Positions 22,802 through 31,906 of a stretch of DNA of 32,022 bases are shown one piece after another. The translations under genes and the position numbers were made by a program. The first letter of the stretch is position 1; every line of letters begins with the position of its first letter. Under the pieces are notes generated by a model. That model was not told the origin of the DNA, did no database searches, and worked only from the letters and a program-made list of their open reading frames with translations. Origin of the DNA: Chloroflexota bacterium (lineage in GTDB: Bacteria; Chloroflexota; UBA11872; VXOZ01); NCBI GenBank assembly GCA_022824225.1, contig JAJEAH010000029.1:1-32022 (forward strand), in the 5' to 3' direction.

Positions 22802-22817
22802 TGCATTCTGTCCTGTT

Positions 22818-23102
22818 CTACTGGCTCGACGATTGCGAGGCTTTTTCAGCAGACGGCGAAGTCTCTTCGACGGGCTGCGGAGCTGCTTCGACGGACTGCG
22901 AAGTTGCTTCGACGGACTGCGAAGCTGCTTCGACGTCTACTAGATGCGAGACCTTGCGTATCATGCCCCGCACGGCCGGCGTGTCGTCATGCTCGACGAC
23001 TTGCTGGCGTTTTCTTAGTCCCAGCGCCGTAACCGTTTGCTTCTGGTCTTTGGAAAAACCGATTGGGCTCTTGCGCAATCTTACCGATAGCTTAGCCGCC
23101 AT
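22818..23102 (-). CDS. rpmD: 50S ribosomal protein L30 with a heptad-repeat C-terminal tail
   Basis: 94 residues; bacterial L30 is normally about 60. The core (1-56) is standard: [49 protein letters not shown]. It is followed by five 7-residue units [28 protein letters not shown] and AEKASQS (57-91), then SSQ. The tail is encoded by a 21-bp tandem repeat. ATG at 23102 overlaps the rpsE end by 11 bp. The tail is probably disordered and solvent-exposed. Confidence 0.93.
   Translation of the reverse strand: MAAKLSVRLRKSPIGFSKDQKQTVTALGLRKRQQVVEHDDTPAVRGMIRKVSHLVDVEAASQSVEATSQSVEAAPQPVEETSPSAEKASQSSSQ
22865..22935. repeat. 21-bp tandem repeat inside rpmD
   Basis: Three complete units start at 22865, 22886 and 22907, each close to CTTCGACGGACTGCGAAGCTG, followed by a partial fourth. 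Each unit is itself a small dyad (CTTCG...CGAAG). The period equals seven codons, so copy-number changes keep the reading frame. The unit encodes the VEA(A/T)SQS heptad of the L30 tail. Confidence 0.85.
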
Positions 23103-23682
23103 TTGCTTCATTCTCTTTCTCAGTCTGGGCAGCAGCGTCGGCCGGGGCCGCGGCAGCCGGGGCTTCCTCGGCGGCCTGCGCGGGCTGGCGGCGTCTGCGG
23201 CCCAACCGGGCATACGCGGAGTCCGGGCTTTGGAGCAAGCCGAGAGCCACCATAGTTGCCTTGACGACGTTGATGGCGTTGTTCGAGCCAAGGGACTTGG
23301 TGAGGATGTCGTGCACTCCCGCCGACTCAACCACCGCGCGCACCGGGCCGCCGGCGATCACACCCGTGCCGGGCGCCGCGGGCTTGAGCATAACCCGTGA
23401 GGCGCCATACTTCGCCGTGATGTCATGGGGTATGGTGGTGCCCGCCAGAGGGACGCGCACCACTGCCTTGCGCGCTTTCTCGCCGCCCTTGCGTATGGCT
23501 TCCGAAACTTCACGCGCTTTGCCAATGCCGATGCCGACGTGACCGTCGCCATCGCCAACCACTACCACCGCGTTGAAACTGAACGTGCGTCCCCCGCGCA
23601 CCACCTTAGCCACGCGGTTGACGTTGACCAGCCGTTCTTCGAGATTCAGCGAAGCCGGATCGATAGACACGCTCTCTGGCAT
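23092..23682 (-). CDS. rpsE: 30S ribosomal protein S5
   Basis: 196 residues, longer than the usual 165. S5 has a double-stranded RNA-binding-like domain and secures decoding fidelity at the mRNA entry channel. [32 protein letters not shown] and [36 protein letters not shown] are diagnostic. A C-terminal tail (about 165-196) is rich in Ala, Glu and Pro. ATG at 23682 has AAGG 7 bp upstream and is preferred over GTG at 23703, which has none. Confidence 0.97.
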   Translation of the reverse strand: MPESVSIDPASLNLEERLVNVNRVAKVVRGGRTFSFNAVVVVGDGDGHVGIGIGKAREVSEAIRKGGEKARKAVVRVPLAGTTIPHDITAKYGASRVMLKPAAPGTGVIAGGPVRAVVESAGVHDILTKSLGSNNAINVVKATMVALGLLQSPDSAYARLGRRRRQPAQAAEEAPAAAAPADAAAQTEKENEANGG

Positions 23683-23703
23683 AGTTTCCCTTGCCTTGCT
23701 CAC

Positions 23704-24081
23704 TTAGAATTTCAGGCCGGCTTCCCGCGCCGCTTCGGCGAGGGCCTGCACGCGGCCGTGATACTGGTAACCGGCTCGATCGAAGACCACCGTCTCAATT
23801 CCTTGCTCCCGCGCGCGCTCGGCGACCGTCTTGCCTACTATAGCAGCCTGCGCCCGCTTGGATTGGCCGGGCTCGATCTGCCCGCGAACCGCAGACTCAA
23901 TGCTGGATGCCGAGGCCAACGTATGGTGCGCTGAATCGTCGATGACTTGGGCGTAGATGTGCCGGCTGCTGCGAAACACATTCAGGCGCGGCCGTTCCGG
24001 CGCCCCGTTGACCTTGGCTCGCACGCGCCGTTGGCGCCTGGCACGAGCGCTCAGAGCTTTTCTTCCTGGTATCAACCGCAT
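23704..24081 (-). CDS. rplR: 50S ribosomal protein L18
   Basis: About 125 residues. L18 binds 5S rRNA with L5. [32 protein letters not shown] and the C-terminal [26 protein letters not shown] are diagnostic. The frame opens at 24099, but ATG at 24081 has AGGA with a 7-bp spacer and matches the family start. An 85-bp gap with a weak hairpin (24111-24126) separates it from rplF. Confidence 0.97.
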   Translation of the reverse strand: MRLIPGRKALSARARRQRRVRAKVNGAPERPRLNVFRSSRHIYAQVIDDSAHHTLASASSIESAVRGQIEPGQSKRAQAAIVGKTVAERAREQGIETVVFDRAGYQYHGRVQALAEAAREAGLKF

Positions 24082-24166
24082 TGCCCATTCCTGGTTCATT
24101 CAACGCCTAGGCCTGTGAACCCAGGCAGTAGTGATAGGTTCCTTCGATTCCACTCTGGCTTTCAGG

Positions 24167-24718
24167 CTATTCGCCAGTGCCCACCTTGCCGGCCTTGCCG
24201 GCCTTGCGGCGCACGTATTCGCCGCGGTAGCGAATACCTTTTCCGAGATACACTTCCACTTCACGCTTGGCGCGGATATTCGCGGCAACTTGCCCAACCA
24301 GCCGCTTGTCCGTGCCTAGCACATGTATCGTGGTAGGGTTCTCGACCTCAAGGGTGATGCCTGCCGGCGGCGCAAACTCCACCGGATGCGAGTAGCCGAG
24401 TTGCATCACGAGCTTGCCGCCGGTGAGCTGGGCCCGGTAGCCGGTGCCCTGCAGTTCCAGAGTCTTGCGAAAGCCCTCCGTAACGCCTTGTACCATATTG
24501 GCAATCAAGGCGCGGGTGAGGCCGTGCAGCGCCCGGACTTCGCGTTCTTCCGACGTGCGTCCCACGGCCACCGAACCGTTTTCCAGGGCAACGCTAATGC
24601 CGGGCTGGGCCTCCAACGACAACTCGCCCTTCGGTCCTTTTACACTTACGGTGGACGCCAGCACATTTACTTCCACGCCGTTTGGCAGTGGGATAGGTTG
24701 TTCTCCGATTCGAGACAT
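24167..24718 (-). CDS. rplF: 50S ribosomal protein L6
   Basis: 183 residues. L6 lies near the factor-binding centre of the 50S. SRIGEQPIPLPNGVEVNV, VSVKGPKGELS and the C-terminal GKGIRYRGEYVRRKAGKAGKV are diagnostic, with the IRAKREVEVYLGKGIRY variant of the usual IR motif. AGGA precedes the ATG. It starts 11 bp after rpsH. Confidence 0.98.
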   Translation of the reverse strand: MSRIGEQPIPLPNGVEVNVLASTVSVKGPKGELSLEAQPGISVALENGSVAVGRTSEEREVRALHGLTRALIANMVQGVTEGFRKTLELQGTGYRAQLTGGKLVMQLGYSHPVEFAPPAGITLEVENPTTIHVLGTDKRLVGQVAANIRAKREVEVYLGKGIRYRGEYVRRKAGKAGKVGTGE

Positions 24719-24729
24719 TGCTTCCTGCC

Positions 24730-25131
24730 TTACCAGACGTAACAGAGAACTTCGCCGCCGATTTTGCGTTGCCAGGCTTCCCTGCCCGTCATCACGCCGG
24801 AAGAGGTCGAGAGAATCACAGTGCCGATACCCCCCATGACGCGGGGTATCTCACTCTTGCCTGCATACACGCGCAATCCCGGCTTGCTCACCCGTTGCAG
24901 GCCGAGCAGGACGGGCGCACGTTCGTCGGTGTACTTCAGGCTGACCCGCAGCATTGCCTGCACTGACTGTTGATCTACCAATTCAAAAGCGCCGATATAG
25001 CCTTCTCGCTGGAGAATGTTGAGAATGGCCGTCTTCATCTTCGAAGCCGGAATAGTCACGTGGGTATGGCGCGCTTGGATGGCGTTGCGTATCCGCGTCA
25101 GCATATCGGCGATGGGATCGGTCATGGTCAT
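24730..25131 (-). CDS. rpsH: 30S ribosomal protein S8
   Basis: 133 residues. S8 binds the central domain of 16S rRNA and in some bacteria represses the spc operon. It starts [18 protein letters not shown] and ends [26 protein letters not shown], both typical. ATG at 25131 or 25125 may be used; the ribosome binding site is weak. Confidence 0.98.
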   Translation of the reverse strand: MTMTDPIADMLTRIRNAIQARHTHVTIPASKMKTAILNILQREGYIGAFELVDQQSVQAMLRVSLKYTDERAPVLLGLQRVSKPGLRVYAGKSEIPRVMGGIGTVILSTSSGVMTGREAWQRKIGGEVLCYVW

Positions 25132-25155
25132 GGGTGGTATTCTCTTATCTGCGTA

Positions 25156-25365
25156 CTACCAGCTTGACTTCGTGACGCCCGGCAAGAGTCCCTGCAACGC
25201 GGCCCCGCGGAAGCAGATACGGCACAGACCGAACTTGCGCATGTAGGCGCGTGGGCGGCCGCACTGTGAGCATCGGTTGCGAAAGCGCACAGGATACTTC
25301 ATGCGGCCCTCTGCCAACAACTTGCGTTGCTTGCGCCATTTGGCAATTTTTGACTGCTTTGCCAC
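25156..25365 (-). CDS. rpsN: 30S ribosomal protein S14, type Z (zinc-binding)
   Basis: 69 residues. The zinc ligands C32, C35, C48 and C51 are present in [20 protein letters not shown], and the protein ends in the conserved VTKSSW. About 8 residues (RKQRKLLA) near the N-terminus make it longer than the typical 61-residue form. GTG at 25365 has AGGAGA upstream. S14 joins the 30S head late in assembly. Confidence 0.97.
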   Translation of the reverse strand: MAKQSKIAKWRKQRKLLAEGRMKYPVRFRNRCSQCGRPRAYMRKFGLCRICFRGAALQGLLPGVTKSSW

Positions 25366-25378
25366 GGGGTTGCGTCTC

Positions 25379-25948
25379 CTAGCTCGCTATTTGGTTGGCT
25401 TCCTGAGCCAGCGGCATGCCCAACTCTCGCAGAAGGAAGCGCGATTCCTCATCGGTCTGGGCAGAAGTGACGATCGTTACTTCCAAGCCCCGTACCCGGT
25501 CCACTTTGTCGTAGATTATCTCCGGAAAGACGAGCTGTTCGCGCAGCCCCACCGAGTAGTTGCCGCGGCCGTCGAAGGCATTGGGCGACACGCCCCGAAA
25601 GTCGCGAATTCGGGGAAAGACTACGTTGAAGAGTTTCTCCAAGAAGTAGTACATGCGCGTCCGGCGCAGGGTGACTTTCGCGCCAATCGCCTGGCCCTCG
25701 CGCAGCTTGAAATTCGCTACGCTCTTCTTGGAGCGAGTGACGATGGGCTTCTGACCCGTAATCGTCGTGAGGTCGCCCACCGCGTTGTCCAGGGCGCGCG
25801 CGTCATCCAGCGCCTCGCCCAGGCCGATGTTCACCACGACTTTCGTGACCTTCGGCGCTTGCATAACGGACGTGTAGCCGAATTCCTTGATTAAGGCAGG
25901 CCGTACGTCATTCTCATAGAGCTGCAGCATGTGAGGTCGTTCTACCAT
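25379..25948 (-). CDS. rplE: 50S ribosomal protein L5
   Basis: 189 residues. L5 binds 5S rRNA and contacts the P-site t[65 protein letters not shown] and [29 protein letters not shown] are diagnostic. ATG at 25948 follows AGGGGTG; an internal ATG at 25930 is possible. Confidence 0.98.
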   Translation of the reverse strand: MVERPHMLQLYENDVRPALIKEFGYTSVMQAPKVTKVVVNIGLGEALDDARALDNAVGDLTTITGQKPIVTRSKKSVANFKLREGQAIGAKVTLRRTRMYYFLEKLFNVVFPRIRDFRGVSPNAFDGRGNYSVGLREQLVFPEIIYDKVDRVRGLEVTIVTSAQTDEESRFLLRELGMPLAQEANQIAS

Positions 25949-25957
25949 TTCACACCC

Positions 25958-26278
25958 CTAGTCCTGGCCGATGATTTCTTGGCAGTGCTTGCAGACGCGC
26001 CCCTTGCTGCCGTCGTCCAAGATGCGATAACCGATTCGCGCGGCCTGATCGCAGTGCGGGCAGACGAGCATCACGTTTGACGTTGCCAATGGCGCCGGCA
26101 TTTCGATGATGCCGCCGGGCTGCATGGGCGGCATGGGCCGCTGGTGGCGCTTGACGACGTTGATGCTATCCACCACCACCTTGCCGTCAGCTTTGATCAC
26201 TCGCATGACCCGGCCGCGCTTGCCCTGGTCCTTGCCCGTGAGCACTTCCACTTGGTCGCCCGACTGTATGCGTTGCAT
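25958..26278 (-). CDS. rplX: 50S ribosomal protein L24 with zinc ribbon
   Basis: 106 residues. The KOW domain covers QSGDQVEVLTGKDQGKRGRVMRV (5-27). L24 starts 50S assembly by binding the 23S 5' domain. The C-terminus has C73-x2-C76 and C96-x2-C99, a zinc ribbon found in L24 of several phyla but absent from E. coli. ATG at 26278 is used because GGAGG (overlapping the rplN end) lies 12 bp upstream; the frame extends further only as an overlap of rplN. Confidence 0.97.
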   Translation of the reverse strand: MQRIQSGDQVEVLTGKDQGKRGRVMRVIKADGKVVVDSINVVKRHQRPMPPMQPGGIIEMPAPLATSNVMLVCPHCDQAARIGYRILDDGSKGRVCKHCQEIIGQD

Positions 26279-26282
26279 AGTA

Positions 26283-26651
26283 TTACAGCACCTCCGGCGC
26301 TTGGGAGATGATGCGCATGAACCCCATCTCTCGCAATTCCCTGGCCACCGGGCCAAAGATCCGGGTACCCCGGGGCATATTCTGCGGGCCCAACAGCACA
26401 GCGGCGTTGTCATCGAAACGGATGCTGGAGCCATCTGCCCGACCGTACTCTTTTGCCGTCCGGACGATAAGGGCTCGCACAACTTCCCCTTCGCGCACCT
26501 GGCCGATGGGAACTGCCTCTTTTACGGACGCGACGATGATGCTGCCCACGCCGCCGTATTTGCGCCGGGAGCCGCCCAAGACGCGTATGCACATGATCTC
26601 GCGCGCGCCCGAATTGTCGGCAACCTTGACTCGAGACGTATCTCCGATCAT
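26283..26651 (-). CDS. rplN: 50S ribosomal protein L14
   Basis: 122 residues, exactly the normal length. [53 protein letters not shown] and the C-terminal IISQAPEVL are diagnostic. L14 forms inter-subunit bridges and contacts L19. The ATG at 26651 overlaps the rpsQ stop by 4 bp; a longer frame to 26783 is only overlap with rpsQ. Confidence 0.98.
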   Translation of the reverse strand: MIGDTSRVKVADNSGAREIMCIRVLGGSRRKYGGVGSIIVASVKEAVPIGQVREGEVVRALIVRTAKEYGRADGSSIRFDDNAAVLLGPQNMPRGTRIFGPVARELREMGFMRIISQAPEVL

Positions 26652-26971
26652 TCCACCAATTCTCCCACTTCTTCCTCGAGAGAACGCGCCTCTTGCATCG
26701 ATTGCTCGCTTCTCTGCAGCACTTCCACGACCCGCCAGTGCTTGCGCTTGGAAAGAGGCCGGGTTTCTTCGATGAGCACCCAATCGCCTGCGTGGATGTC
26801 GTTATCCGGGCTGTGCGCCAGGTATTTCTTCGTGCTGCGCACGGACTTCTTATACAACGGATGCCGGCGCACACGGGTCACGGCGACCACGACGGACTTG
26901 TCCATCTTGTCGCTTACCACGGTCCCTTTTCGCTGTTTCCGGCGGCCGGTCACACTCGTTGCGTCAGTCAT
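26648..26971 (-). CDS. rpsQ: 30S ribosomal protein S17
   Basis: 107 residues; about 85 is usual. The core has [73 protein letters not shown]. About 23 acidic residues follow ([20 protein letters not shown]). S17 binds the 5' domain of 16S rRNA. ATG at 26971 fits the family start; GAGG lies upstream. Confidence 0.97.
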   Translation of the reverse strand: MTDATSVTGRRKQRKGTVVSDKMDKSVVVAVTRVRRHPLYKKSVRSTKKYLAHSPDNDIHAGDWVLIEETRPLSKRKHWRVVEVLQRSEQSMQEARSLEEEVGELVE

Positions 26972-26987
26972 GTTGAGACTCTTATCC

Positions 26988-27194
26988 TCATTCACCCGGC
27001 AATGCCGAGGTCTTCTCATGCAGTATTGTCTTGATCCGCGCGATTTCGCTGTACAGGATTCCGAAACGAGCGGGGTTTTCCATTTGCACGGTTGCTTGCT
27101 GGGACCGCAGGCTAAACAACTCGGCCTGGGCTTCGTCCAGCCGTTGTTGCAGGGCTTCCATGCTCAGCCCACGTAATTCCGCCGGTTTCGTCAT
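26988..27194 (-). CDS. rpmC: 50S ribosomal protein L29
   Basis: 68 residues. L29 is a two-helix protein at the polypeptide exit and part of the trigger factor and SRP docking site. [54 protein letters not shown] is diagnostic. AGGAAG lies upstream of ATG at 27194. It stands between rplP and rpsQ as expected. Confidence 0.97.
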   Translation of the reverse strand: MTKPAELRGLSMEALQQRLDEAQAELFSLRSQQATVQMENPARFGILYSEIARIKTILHEKTSALPGE

Positions 27195-27216
27195 TCCCGT
27201 TCTTCCTAGCAGTCCT

Positions 27217-27639
27217 CTAGATGATTTCCGGTGTTTCCCGCGAGATGAAACGCGTCTTCACGGACAACTTGTGCGCGGCGCGAAGCATTGCTTCCTGCGC
27301 CACCTCTTGCGGCACGCCCGTCAGTTCGAAGATGATGCGGCCGGGTTTGACGATGGCCACCCACTCTTCCGGCGGCCCCTTGCCGCCGCCCATCCGGACT
27401 TCCACGGGTTTCTTGCTCAGGCCTTTATCCGGGAAGATGCGGATCCACATTTGTCCGCCTCGCCGGATGTGGTGGGTGATGGCGCGACGGGCAGCCTCGA
27501 TTTGCCGGTTGTCCACCCAGCCGCCTTCGAGAGACTGCAGGGCGTAATCGCCGAATGCGATAGTGGCTCCGCGCTGGGCCTTACCCCGGCGGTGGCCGCG
27601 ATGCATCTTCCGGTGCTTCGTCCGTCTTGGCATCATCAT
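27217..27639 (-). CDS. rplP: 50S ribosomal protein L16
   Basis: 140 residues. L16 organises the A-site tRNA-binding region of the 50[22 protein letters not shown] and [40 protein letters not shown] are diagnostic. Three ATG codons in a row (27639, 27636, 27633) make the exact start ambiguous. It lies 2 bp after rpsC. Confidence 0.97.
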   Translation of the reverse strand: MMMPRRTKHRKMHRGHRRGKAQRGATIAFGDYALQSLEGGWVDNRQIEAARRAITHHIRRGGQMWIRIFPDKGLSKKPVEVRMGGGKGPPEEWVAIVKPGRIIFELTGVPQEVAQEAMLRAAHKLSVKTRFISRETPEII

Positions 27640-27641
27640 GG

Positions 27642-28490
27642 CTACGATCGCTCACTCTCTGGCGTGCGGCTACGGCCGTCTCTGGGCGGTGGCCGCCGGC
27701 CACGCCGTTCGCCTGACCGTTCCGAAACCCGCCGGGGGCGTCGTCTCCGGCGCCTGGGAGGCGGGGCCGGGGTCTCTTCTCGTGCCGCGGTCTGTTGCTG
27801 GGCGTAGAACTCTTCGGGAGTTACGTCCCCGGTATAGATCCACACTTTCACGCCCAGGATGCCATAAGTCGTCCTGGCTTCCGTAAAGCCGTAGTCTATG
27901 TTTGCCCGCAGGGTCTGCAAGGGTACCGTGCCGCGGATTTCCTTTTCGCTGCGGGACATTTCCGCGCCGCCGAGCCGGCCGCCAACCATGAGCTTTACGC
28001 CGATTGCGCCGGACCGCACCACCCGGTCCGCGGCCATCTTGATGGCGCGCCGGGGCGATACGCGCCGCTCCAATTGCTCTGCCACCGCCCGTGCCACCAG
28101 ATAGGCATTCGTTTCGGGCTGCTTGATCTCAATGATGTTCGTGCGCACGATCTTGCCGGTCAAGTCCCGCAGGTCTTTGCGCAACTGGGCTTGGGCGGAA
28201 CCGCCGCGCCCAATGACGATACCGGGGCGCGCGGTATGGATGTCCACCTTGATCGTGGTGCCCGCGCGTTCGATGTCCACCTGTGAGATGCCGGCGCCCA
28301 TGCTGCCGCGTCGACCTCCCCTGCCGCTCGGCGCTCCCAATTGGGGTTGCTCGAACTGCGCGATGACGGCCTTGCGTATCCGGCTGTCTTCTTCCGCCAG
28401 TGCTGCGTAATCCTTATCGGCATACCACCGGCTGCTCCACGTGCGATTGAAGCCAAGGCGGAATCCCACTGGGTGAACTTTACGCCCCAC
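27642..28490 (-). CDS. rpsC: 30S ribosomal protein S3 with arginine-rich tail
   Basis: 282 residues; the conserved part ends near 230. The KH domain appears in [27 protein letters not shown], and the C-terminal domain in [31 protein letters not shown] with [12 protein letters not shown]3 helps form the mRNA entry tunnel and its helicase. The last 50 residues are Pro- and Arg-rich ([12 protein letters not shown], then [16 protein letters not shown]), a longer basic tail than usual. GTG at 28490 shares one base with the rplV TAG. Confidence 0.97.
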   Translation of the reverse strand: MGRKVHPVGFRLGFNRTWSSRWYADKDYAALAEEDSRIRKAVIAQFEQPQLGAPSGRGGRRGSMGAGISQVDIERAGTTIKVDIHTARPGIVIGRGGSAQAQLRKDLRDLTGKIVRTNIIEIKQPETNAYLVARAVAEQLERRVSPRRAIKMAADRVVRSGAIGVKLMVGGRLGGAEMSRSEKEIRGTVPLQTLRANIDYGFTEARTTYGILGVKVWIYTGDVTPEEFYAQQQTAAREETPAPPPRRRRRRPRRVSERSGERRGRRPPPRDGRSRTPESERS

Positions 28491-28834
28491 TACGCTAGCT
28501 CTCCTTGATTCTCAACGATCACCGTCACGTGACTGGTCCGTCGTTTCAGTAGCCCCCACTGGCCCCGGGACTTTGGGTCGATCCGCTTGAAGGCCGGACC
28601 CTTATCCACCAAGACGTTTGTCACCGTCAGGCTGGCCGGGTCCAGACTATACGTGTTTTCCGCATTCGCCACGGCGGAGCGCACCACCTTGGCCAGCGTG
28701 CGGGCGGTGGGGCTGGGCAAGAACCGCAGGATCGCCAATGCCTCGCCCGCGGACCTACCGACTACGGTCGCCGCCACCCGCCGCGCCTTGCGCGGGGAAA
28801 CGCGGAGAAACTTTGCTGTTGCTTGTACTTGCAT
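28490..28834 (-). CDS. rplV: 50S ribosomal protein L22
   Basis: 114 residues. L22 lines the polypeptide exit tunnel with its extended beta hairpin. KFLRVSPRKARRVAATVVGRSAGEALAILRFLP and the C-terminal VTNVLVDKGPAFKRIDPKSRGQWGLLKRRTSHVTVIVE are diagnostic. It overlaps rpsC by 1 bp and follows rpsS after 18 bp. Confidence 0.98.
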   Translation of the reverse strand: MQVQATAKFLRVSPRKARRVAATVVGRSAGEALAILRFLPSPTARTLAKVVRSAVANAENTYSLDPASLTVTNVLVDKGPAFKRIDPKSRGQWGLLKRRTSHVTVIVENQGELA

Positions 28835-28852
28835 AAACGTCGTCCTCAGCGA

Positions 28853-29134
28853 CTAGCGTACCTGTGTCGCCCGGTCTTCACGTGAGTGGCCGCGAAACTG
28901 GCGCGTCGGCGCGAATTCACCCAATTTGTGACCAACCATATTCTCCGTAACGTATACGGGTACGTGCCGCCTGCCGTCGTGGACGGCAATTGTATGTCCG
29001 ACCATATCCGGAAAGATCGTAGACGCCCGCGACCACGTGCGCAAGACGCGCTTCTGGCCGCTATCATTCATTGTCTGAATGCGCTTTAGGAGCTTCTCGT
29101 CGACGAAAGGTCCCTTCTTTAGCGACCGCGACAT
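28853..29134 (-). CDS. rpsS: 30S ribosomal protein S19
   Basis: 93 residues. S19 lies in the 30S head and works with S13 and Rim[20 protein letters not shown] and [51 protein letters not shown] are diagnostic. GGGAGAG precedes the ATG. It lies between rplB and rplV. Confidence 0.98.
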   Translation of the reverse strand: MSRSLKKGPFVDEKLLKRIQTMNDSGQKRVLRTWSRASTIFPDMVGHTIAVHDGRRHVPVYVTENMVGHKLGEFAPTRQFRGHSREDRATQVR

Positions 29135-29149
29135 ACTTGTATTCTCTCC

Positions 29150-29980
29150 CTAGCGCCCGTACCGGCGCCGCAAAATGAACTTGTCAGACGGCTTGCGCTT
29201 GCGCGTACGCAGTCCCAACGTCGGTTTGCCCCAAGGCGTCTTCGGGCTCGCCATGCCGATAGGCGCTTTTCCTTCACCCCCGCCATGCGGATGGTCGCTG
29301 GGATTCATAGCGGAGCCGCGTACCGTGGGCCGTTTGCCTCGCCAGCGCGCGCGCCCGGCTTTGCCGGTGGATATGCCGAAGTGATCGACATTGCTCGCCC
29401 GACCGACGGTCGCCGTGCAATTCAAGTGCACCCGGCGGAGCTCACCCGACGGCAGCCGGATGACGGCAAAGTCAGTCTCCTTGGTCATGAGTTGCACCGA
29501 TGAACCGGCGCTGCGCGCCAACTGCCCGCCGTGGCCGGCCTGTAACTCAACGTTGTGTACCGCCGTGCCGGCGGGAATGTTCGCCAGCGGCAAACTGTTG
29601 CCGGGGCGAATTGGCGCATCCGGGCCCGCGAGCACCGTATCGCCGACGCTCATCCGCGCTGCGGCCAAAATGTACCGCTTCTCCCCGTCCCGGTAAGCGA
29701 TCAGCGCTATGCGGGCGCTCCGGTTCGGGTCGTATTCGATCGTCTTTACCGTACCGGGAATCCCTATCTTATCACGTTTGAAGTCTATCGTTCTATAGCG
29801 GCGCTTGTGGCCACCGCCGCGATGCCGCACCGTCAGTTTGCCGGAGACGTTGCGACCGGCGTTCTGCTTCTTGCCCTTGGTGAGGCGGCGCTCAGGCTTC
29901 TTACGCGTAATGTCATCATTCTCGACCGCGCTCATGCCGCGCCGGCCGGGAGATGTAGGTTTGTACGTCTTGATAGGCAT
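29150..29980 (-). CDS. rplB: 50S ribosomal protein L2
   Basis: 276 residues, normal length. L2 is needed for subunit association and peptidyl transfer. [15 protein letters not shown] at the start, [16 protein letters not shown], and [32 protein letters not shown] with the conserved catalytic-region His are diagnostic. Confidence 0.98.
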   Translation of the reverse strand: MPIKTYKPTSPGRRGMSAVENDDITRKKPERRLTKGKKQNAGRNVSGKLTVRHRGGGHKRRYRTIDFKRDKIGIPGTVKTIEYDPNRSARIALIAYRDGEKRYILAAARMSVGDTVLAGPDAPIRPGNSLPLANIPAGTAVHNVELQAGHGGQLARSAGSSVQLMTKETDFAVIRLPSGELRRVHLNCTATVGRASNVDHFGISTGKAGRARWRGKRPTVRGSAMNPSDHPHGGGEGKAPIGMASPKTPWGKPTLGLRTRKRKPSDKFILRRRYGR

Positions 29981-29996
29981 TTGCCGGTTCTTTCCC

Positions 29997-30284
29997 CTAG
30001 ACGCCGCTAAACAAGTCGATCGTCTGGCCCTGCTGCAGGGTCACGATCGCTTTCCGCCAGCGCGCCGTGCGATAGCGGTGCCTGCCCCAGCGCTTTTCCT
30101 TACCGGGCACGTTTACAACATTCACTGCCAACACGGTCACGCCGAACGTCTCTTCTACCGCCCGCCGCACGTCGATCTTATTCGCGTCCAGCGCCACGGC
30201 AAACAGGAATTTGCTCTGCTCGGCGAGCAGCGTGCCTTTCTCTGTGATGAGCGGTCTGATCAGAACTTCGTGTGCTTGTTTCAT
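29997..30284 (-). CDS. rplW: 50S ribosomal protein L23
   Basis: 95 residues. L23 sits at the tunnel exit and is the main docking site for trigger factor. [56 protein letters not shown] is diagnostic. ATG at 30284 overlaps the rplD TGA (ATGA); the longer frame to 30308 is overlap with rplD. Confidence 0.97.
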   Translation of the reverse strand: MKQAHEVLIRPLITEKGTLLAEQSKFLFAVALDANKIDVRRAVEETFGVTVLAVNVVNVPGKEKRWGRHRYRTARWRKAIVTLQQGQTIDLFSGV

Positions 30285-30907
30285 GACTGCCCCCAGAGCT
30301 GTTCGCACGCGGCGACGGCCTCGGCGTCGAAGATTACGTGCTCGAAGACGACCACCTCGCGCACGCTCAGCGTGCTCGGCCGCGAGAGCGCGACGTCGGG
30401 CAGGTTGCGGATGGAGAGGATGAGCTCTTCTGTCGGCCTGTCTGTCACGTAGAGCACGCTGCCGGACACGCCCAGCGTATCGAGGAACACCACCTGTTCC
30501 TTGGTGCGTATCGTCGTGTCCGCAAACTTATCGACCACGAGCAGCCGCTGTGCCTGGGCCTTTGCCGACAGTGCCGAGAACATTGCCCTGCGCCACATTT
30601 TCCGGGGCATGGCAACGTGGTAATCACGGGGATGCGGGCCGAATGTCACGCCGCCGGTCCGCCAGATGGGCGAGCGTCGGCTGCCGTGCCGGGCGCGGCC
30701 CGTGTGCTTCTGGCGCCACGGCTTGCGGCCGCCGCCCCGCACGTCGCTGCGCGTCTTGGTGCTCGCGGTGCCCAACCGCTGTCCGGCTTCATCCCGGATG
30801 ACGGCTTGGTGCACCAGATCCTCGTGGGGCTCGATGCCGAAGATCCCTTCAGGCAGGTCGGCGCTGCCCGAAGGATTGCCTTGCGAATTGTATGCTCTTA
30901 CTTCCAT
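30281..30907 (-). CDS. rplD: 50S ribosomal protein L4
   Basis: 208 residues. L4 binds 23S domain I and reaches the tunnel with a long loop; in some bacteria it represses the S10 operon. GTASTKTRSDVRGGGRKPWRQKHTGRARHGSRRSPIWRTGGVTFGP is the conserved loop, followed by NLPDVALSRPSTLSVREVVVFEHVIF. It starts 6 bp after rplC. Confidence 0.98.
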   Translation of the reverse strand: MEVRAYNSQGNPSGSADLPEGIFGIEPHEDLVHQAVIRDEAGQRLGTASTKTRSDVRGGGRKPWRQKHTGRARHGSRRSPIWRTGGVTFGPHPRDYHVAMPRKMWRRAMFSALSAKAQAQRLLVVDKFADTTIRTKEQVVFLDTLGVSGSVLYVTDRPTEELILSIRNLPDVALSRPSTLSVREVVVFEHVIFDAEAVAACEQLWGQS

Positions 30908-30913
30908 TGCCTG

Positions 30914-31579
30914 TTACCCACTCGCCTGCGTAGAACCAGGTGCTTTCTTTGCCGGGCGGACTTTCAGCAACGTGCCCGGACCGCCGGGTACGCCGCCTTT
31001 TATCAGCAGAATGTTCCGGTCGCCTAGGACTCCCATGACGCGCAAGTTCTGCACCGTTACGACATCCTGGCCCATGCGACCGGCCATTTTCTTCCCCTTC
31101 CACACGCGGCCCGGCGTTGTGCCCATGCCAACCGCGCCGGGTGCGCGCCAGCGGTCGGACTGACCATGGGTCTTCTGTTGACCGCTAAAATTGTGCCGCC
31201 GCATGACGCCGGCAAAGCCCTTGCCCTTGGATACGCCGGTCACGTCCACCATTTGTCCCGTGGCGAAGAGGGCAACGTCCAGTGTTTGGCCGGTCTCGTA
31301 CTCACTTGAATCTGCCACGCTGAACTCTCGCAACTCCGTCGGAACGGTGGCGTCGTCGCCGAGGTGCTTCTCCGTATGACCCCGCGCGGGGCGTGATACG
31401 CCTTTCCGCCGTTCGCCGAAGCCGAGTTGCACGGCACTGTAGCCGTCCGCGCCTGCGGCGCTCTTGACCTGAACGACAGTGCATGGCCCGGCTTGCACCA
31501 CCGTAACGGGCACGGCGGCGCCGTCCTCATCGAAGACTTGGGTCATTCCGATTTTTCTGCCGATCAAGCCAACTGACAT
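30914..31579 (-). CDS. rplC: 50S ribosomal protein L3
   Basis: 221 residues. L3 lies close to the peptidyl transferase centre and is among the first assembly proteins. LIGRKIGMTQVFDEDG at the start, then VDVTGVSKGKGFAGVMRRHNFSGQQKTHGQSDRWRAPGAVG, TPGRVWKGKKMAGRMGQDVVTVQNL and RNILLIKGGVPGGPGTLLKVR are diagnostic. AAGG lies 11 bp before the ATG. Confidence 0.98.
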   Translation of the reverse strand: MSVGLIGRKIGMTQVFDEDGAAVPVTVVQAGPCTVVQVKSAAGADGYSAVQLGFGERRKGVSRPARGHTEKHLGDDATVPTELREFSVADSSEYETGQTLDVALFATGQMVDVTGVSKGKGFAGVMRRHNFSGQQKTHGQSDRWRAPGAVGMGTTPGRVWKGKKMAGRMGQDVVTVQNLRVMGVLGDRNILLIKGGVPGGPGTLLKVRPAKKAPGSTQASG

Positions 31580-31592
31580 ACCGCGGGAACCT

Positions 31593-31904
31593 TTACATTG
31601 ACTTCATTTCGATATCTACACCGGCTGGCAATTCCAACCGCAGGAGCGCGTCCATGGTCTTCGCATTGGGTTCGAGCACGTCGATGAGCCGCTTGTGCGT
31701 GCGCACCTCGAACTGCTCGCGCGAATCCTTATCGATGAATGCCGACCGGATCACCGTGTATTTGTTGATCTCGGTGGGAAGCGGGATTGGGCCCGCGATG
31801 CGGGCGCCGGTTCCCTGAGCGGCGCTGACGATTTGCCCCGCCGACTGGTCCAGGACCCGGTGGTCGAACGCCTTGAGTCTGATGCGGATGGTCTGCTGCG
31901 CCAT
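31593..31904 (-). CDS. rpsJ: 30S ribosomal protein S10
   Basis: 103 residues, the standard length. S10 (NusE) sits in the 30S head and also joins NusB in rRNA antitermination. [60 protein letters not shown] and the [12 protein letters not shown] end are diagnostic. It begins 2 bp after the tuf stop. Confidence 0.98.
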   Translation of the reverse strand: MAQQTIRIRLKAFDHRVLDQSAGQIVSAAQGTGARIAGPIPLPTEINKYTVIRSAFIDKDSREQFEVRTHKRLIDVLEPNAKTMDALLRLELPAGVDIEMKSM

Positions 31905-31906
31905 GG

